Source of the DNA: Spirosoma pollinicola
GTDB taxonomy: Bacteria > Bacteroidota > Bacteroidia > Cytophagales > Spirosomataceae
Direction of reading: 5' to 3'
DNA length: 64,000 nt
NCBI RefSeq assembly: GCF_002831565.1
Contig: NZ_CP025096.1
Span: 4,202,501 to 4,266,500, forward strand
Of this stretch, positions 62,461 through 64,000 are shown piece by piece. The position numbers were made by a program, and so were the translations under genes. Numbering within the stretch: the stretch's first letter is position 1; every line of letters begins with the position of its first letter. A model generated the notes under the pieces. The model searched no databases and had not been told where the DNA came from. It saw only the letters and a program-made list of their open reading frames with translations.

Positions 62461-62669
62461 GCTGGATAAGAACCTTAAAAAATATGCATACACTCCTTCC
62501 TGCCAATTAAATGTCAATATACATTAACGTATTAATTTCCAGAGTTATAACATGGATTTTATAGGCAATGACTTAATCAACGACCGAACATAAAATTACG
62601 GTAATCAAATTTGTCCATGAATGAACTGATTGTCAGTTCCTGATTAGTTAGACTAGCCGTAATCGGAAA

Positions 62670-63701
62670 TTATTCCAGCCGTACCCAGATAGTACCGGAA
62701 AGTGTTTCTCCCGGATTTAAAATTGTTAGGCCTTCGCCATTATTAAAGGCATCTACATTGGCCGTTAGAGGCTCAATAGCGATACTATCGCGCCGGATGG
62801 GGGTGTAACAAACCAGATAATTAAGTTTGTTTTCACCGGTTTCCTGTCCTACGATCAATTGAATCCCCATGTCAAGGGAGGTGAGTATGGTTTCGGCAAA
62901 AGGATTTGGATTTTCGGGATTGCTGGTTGGTTCGATAGCAAAAGCGGTATCCATTTGTACGTCATTCAGCTCAATTGTGGCGGCTGGCTCGAACGCCTGT
63001 TTACCCTTTGGGATCATGTACTCATCGAGGAGAACAGGCGTGCGATTCGGCAGTGACAGGCTCATGTTATTGACCGATTCGTTCGTAAACGTAAAGTAGG
63101 GATGCCAGCCAAAAGCAGCCGGAGAGCGTCTGGAACCTGTATTAAGTGCCGAATATTTGACTTCCAGCGCACACATACGGTCGTTTTCGGAATGGTTTCC
63201 GTTGGGTAGCAAATTAGCCTGAACTAACGTATACGTAACCGTCAGGGTGAACGGGAAAGGATAGCCAACGGTATCGCCTTCATACGTGTATTCAACTACT
63301 AACCGGGCATGTGTCGAGGTAACTTCCTGACTAACGACCGAAAAGACACGGCCATGAACAAAACCGTGCAAGGAATTATCGCGCTTTATCTCATTGAGCT
63401 TCAGCGCATGATCTTCGCCATCAAAATGATAAATGCCATGTCGAATACGACTCGGAAACGGGTACAGCAACGCACTGGCGTAACTCTCGTCACTCAGAAG
63501 TGCCTGCGGTGAATCGGGCGATTGGAGTAAAGCGAATAAATGATGTCCTTTCCGCAAAACCAATCGGCGCAGAATACCCCCGTATTCTGGAATGACTGTT
63601 ATAAATTCACCCGTTTCGGTGTGTTCGAGGATGTATTCGGTAAGCGGTTCCGCTCCGGTGGCCAATGGGCCAAATGGCTGGGTTGTTATCTGAAAGGGCA
63701 T
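62670..63701 (-). CDS. Aldose 1-epimerase family protein
   Basis: About 343 residues from MPFQITTQPFGPL (the open frame continues to 63797 but without galactose-mutarotase similarity). 'YGGILRRLVLRKGHHLFALL', 'LYPFPSRIRHGIYHFDGED' (Arg), 'LNEIKRDNSLHGFVHGRVF' (catalytic His), 'AFGWHPYFTF' (second His) and a late 'RRDSIAIEPLTANVDAFNNG' with the catalytic Glu identify it. It interconverts alpha and beta anomers of hexoses in the cytosol. Confidence 0.9.
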   Translation of the reverse strand: MPFQITTQPFGPLATGAEPLTEYILEHTETGEFITVIPEYGGILRRLVLRKGHHLFALLQSPDSPQALLSDESYASALLYPFPSRIRHGIYHFDGEDHALKLNEIKRDNSLHGFVHGRVFSVVSQEVTSTHARLVVEYTYEGDTVGYPFPFTLTVTYTLVQANLLPNGNHSENDRMCALEVKYSALNTGSRRSPAAFGWHPYFTFTNESVNNMSLSLPNRTPVLLDEYMIPKGKQAFEPAATIELNDVQMDTAFAIEPTSNPENPNPFAETILTSLDMGIQLIVGQETGENKLNYLVCYTPIRRDSIAIEPLTANVDAFNNGEGLTILNPGETLSGTIWVRLE

Positions 63702-63799
63702 GATATAAAAGATGCAGTCAGTCAATAAGTAAGCCTTCCAACGATTGTATTGTTTTGATAAAGCGCATAAAAATAAGCAAATCGTGCGCTGGGTCAACG

Positions 63800-64000
63800 T
63801 TACAACTCGCCTTCAACGCCAACCCCAAAAAGCGCAAAATCATACCGTACGGGATCGGTTGGGTCAAATTGCCGGAGCGTTTCGGTGAGTTCGAGCGCAG
63901 CTTTCCAGTCGGTTTGTGGCCTGGATAGCAACTTCAAATGGCGAGCTACCCGGTTTACGTGAACATCAATCGGGATGACTAACTGAGCTGGTTTCAGGCG
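63800..64000 (-). CDS. C-terminal end of a TIGR02757/DUF2400-type protein (partial)
   Basis: The last 66 codons of a gene that enters from the right edge: 'LVIPIDVHVNRVARHLKLLS', 'DWKAALELTETLRQFDPTDP', 'VRYDFALFGVGVEGEL' and stop. The pattern 'PxDxHxxRVAR...LTxxLRxFDPxDPVxYDFALFGxG' is that of TIGR02757 family proteins, which are uncharacterised. Confidence 0.75.
   Translation of the reverse strand, partial: RLKPAQLVIPIDVHVNRVARHLKLLSRPQTDWKAALELTETLRQFDPTDPVRYDFALFGVGVEGEL

Overview
The window looks like a chromosomal segment from a Bacteroidota bacterium of the order Cytophagales, most like Spirosoma or a close relative. The signs are TAnnTTTG-type promoter elements, a large TamB, secreted GH5-like and GH43 glycosidases, lipoproteins, a fasciclin protein, an ISAon1-type transposase fragment and palindromic intergenic terminators. 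No ribosomal RNA is present. There is one tRNA gene (Asp, GTC).

Layout. (1) 0.1-14.4 kb: secreted and redox genes, including a beta-propeller lipoprotein, a GT39-like membrane glycosyltransferase, a methyltransferase and an erythromycin-esterase-like lipoprotein. It ends in a minus-strand cluster (aldo/keto reductase, cupin, NTF2-like, second aldo/keto reductase, SMP-30-like, flavodoxin) divergent from an AraC regulator. (2) 14.4-27.9 kb: an accessory graveyard with a frameshifted resolvase, a RES/Xre toxin-antitoxin pair, IS3 and IS4 elements, a serine-recombinase operon, several frameshifted genes, and MFS and ISAon1 fragments. (3) 28-48 kb: conserved backbone with tRNA-Asp, GH5-like, GH43, tamB, tsaD, MOSC, VOC, PBP1A, msrB, an ECF sigma/anti-sigma pair, fasciclin and an ALDH7-type dehydrogenase. 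(4) 48-60.2 kb: a putative mobile island. It has an HTH regulator, a GIY-YIG protein and a tyrosine recombinase, followed by about eleven mostly single-gene units, nearly all on the same strand and separated by recurring palindromic repeats. (5) 60.2-64 kb: backbone again, with a TPR histidine kinase, an aldose epimerase and the end of a TIGR02757-type gene.

Two things stand out. First, a 16-base GC-rich hairpin module (NNGG-NNCG-CCNN-NGCG with covarying stem bases) is inserted at least ten times. Nine copies lie inside transposase genes of three unrelated IS families (IS3 five, IS4 three, IS110 one) and one lies in array non-coding DNA. Removing them in silico restores the transposase reading frames, completely for IS3, and all but one C-to-T nonsense codon each for IS4 and IS110. 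I know of no described element with this form.

Second, the 50.6-60 kb array resembles an integron cassette array. Its palindromes are bounded by RYYYAAC and GTTRRRY boxes, are about 86 bp long, and carry compensatory stem changes. The recombinase, however, is XerC/D-like and shows no sign of the IntI-specific insertion. An IS110-family element sits inside one of these palindromes, and its upstream non-coding region contains stem-loop guide-like sequences matching both the target and its own end, as expected of a bridge RNA.

Homopolymer-length frameshifts in three genes (resolvase, hydrolase, sigma factor) could be real decay or sequencing error.
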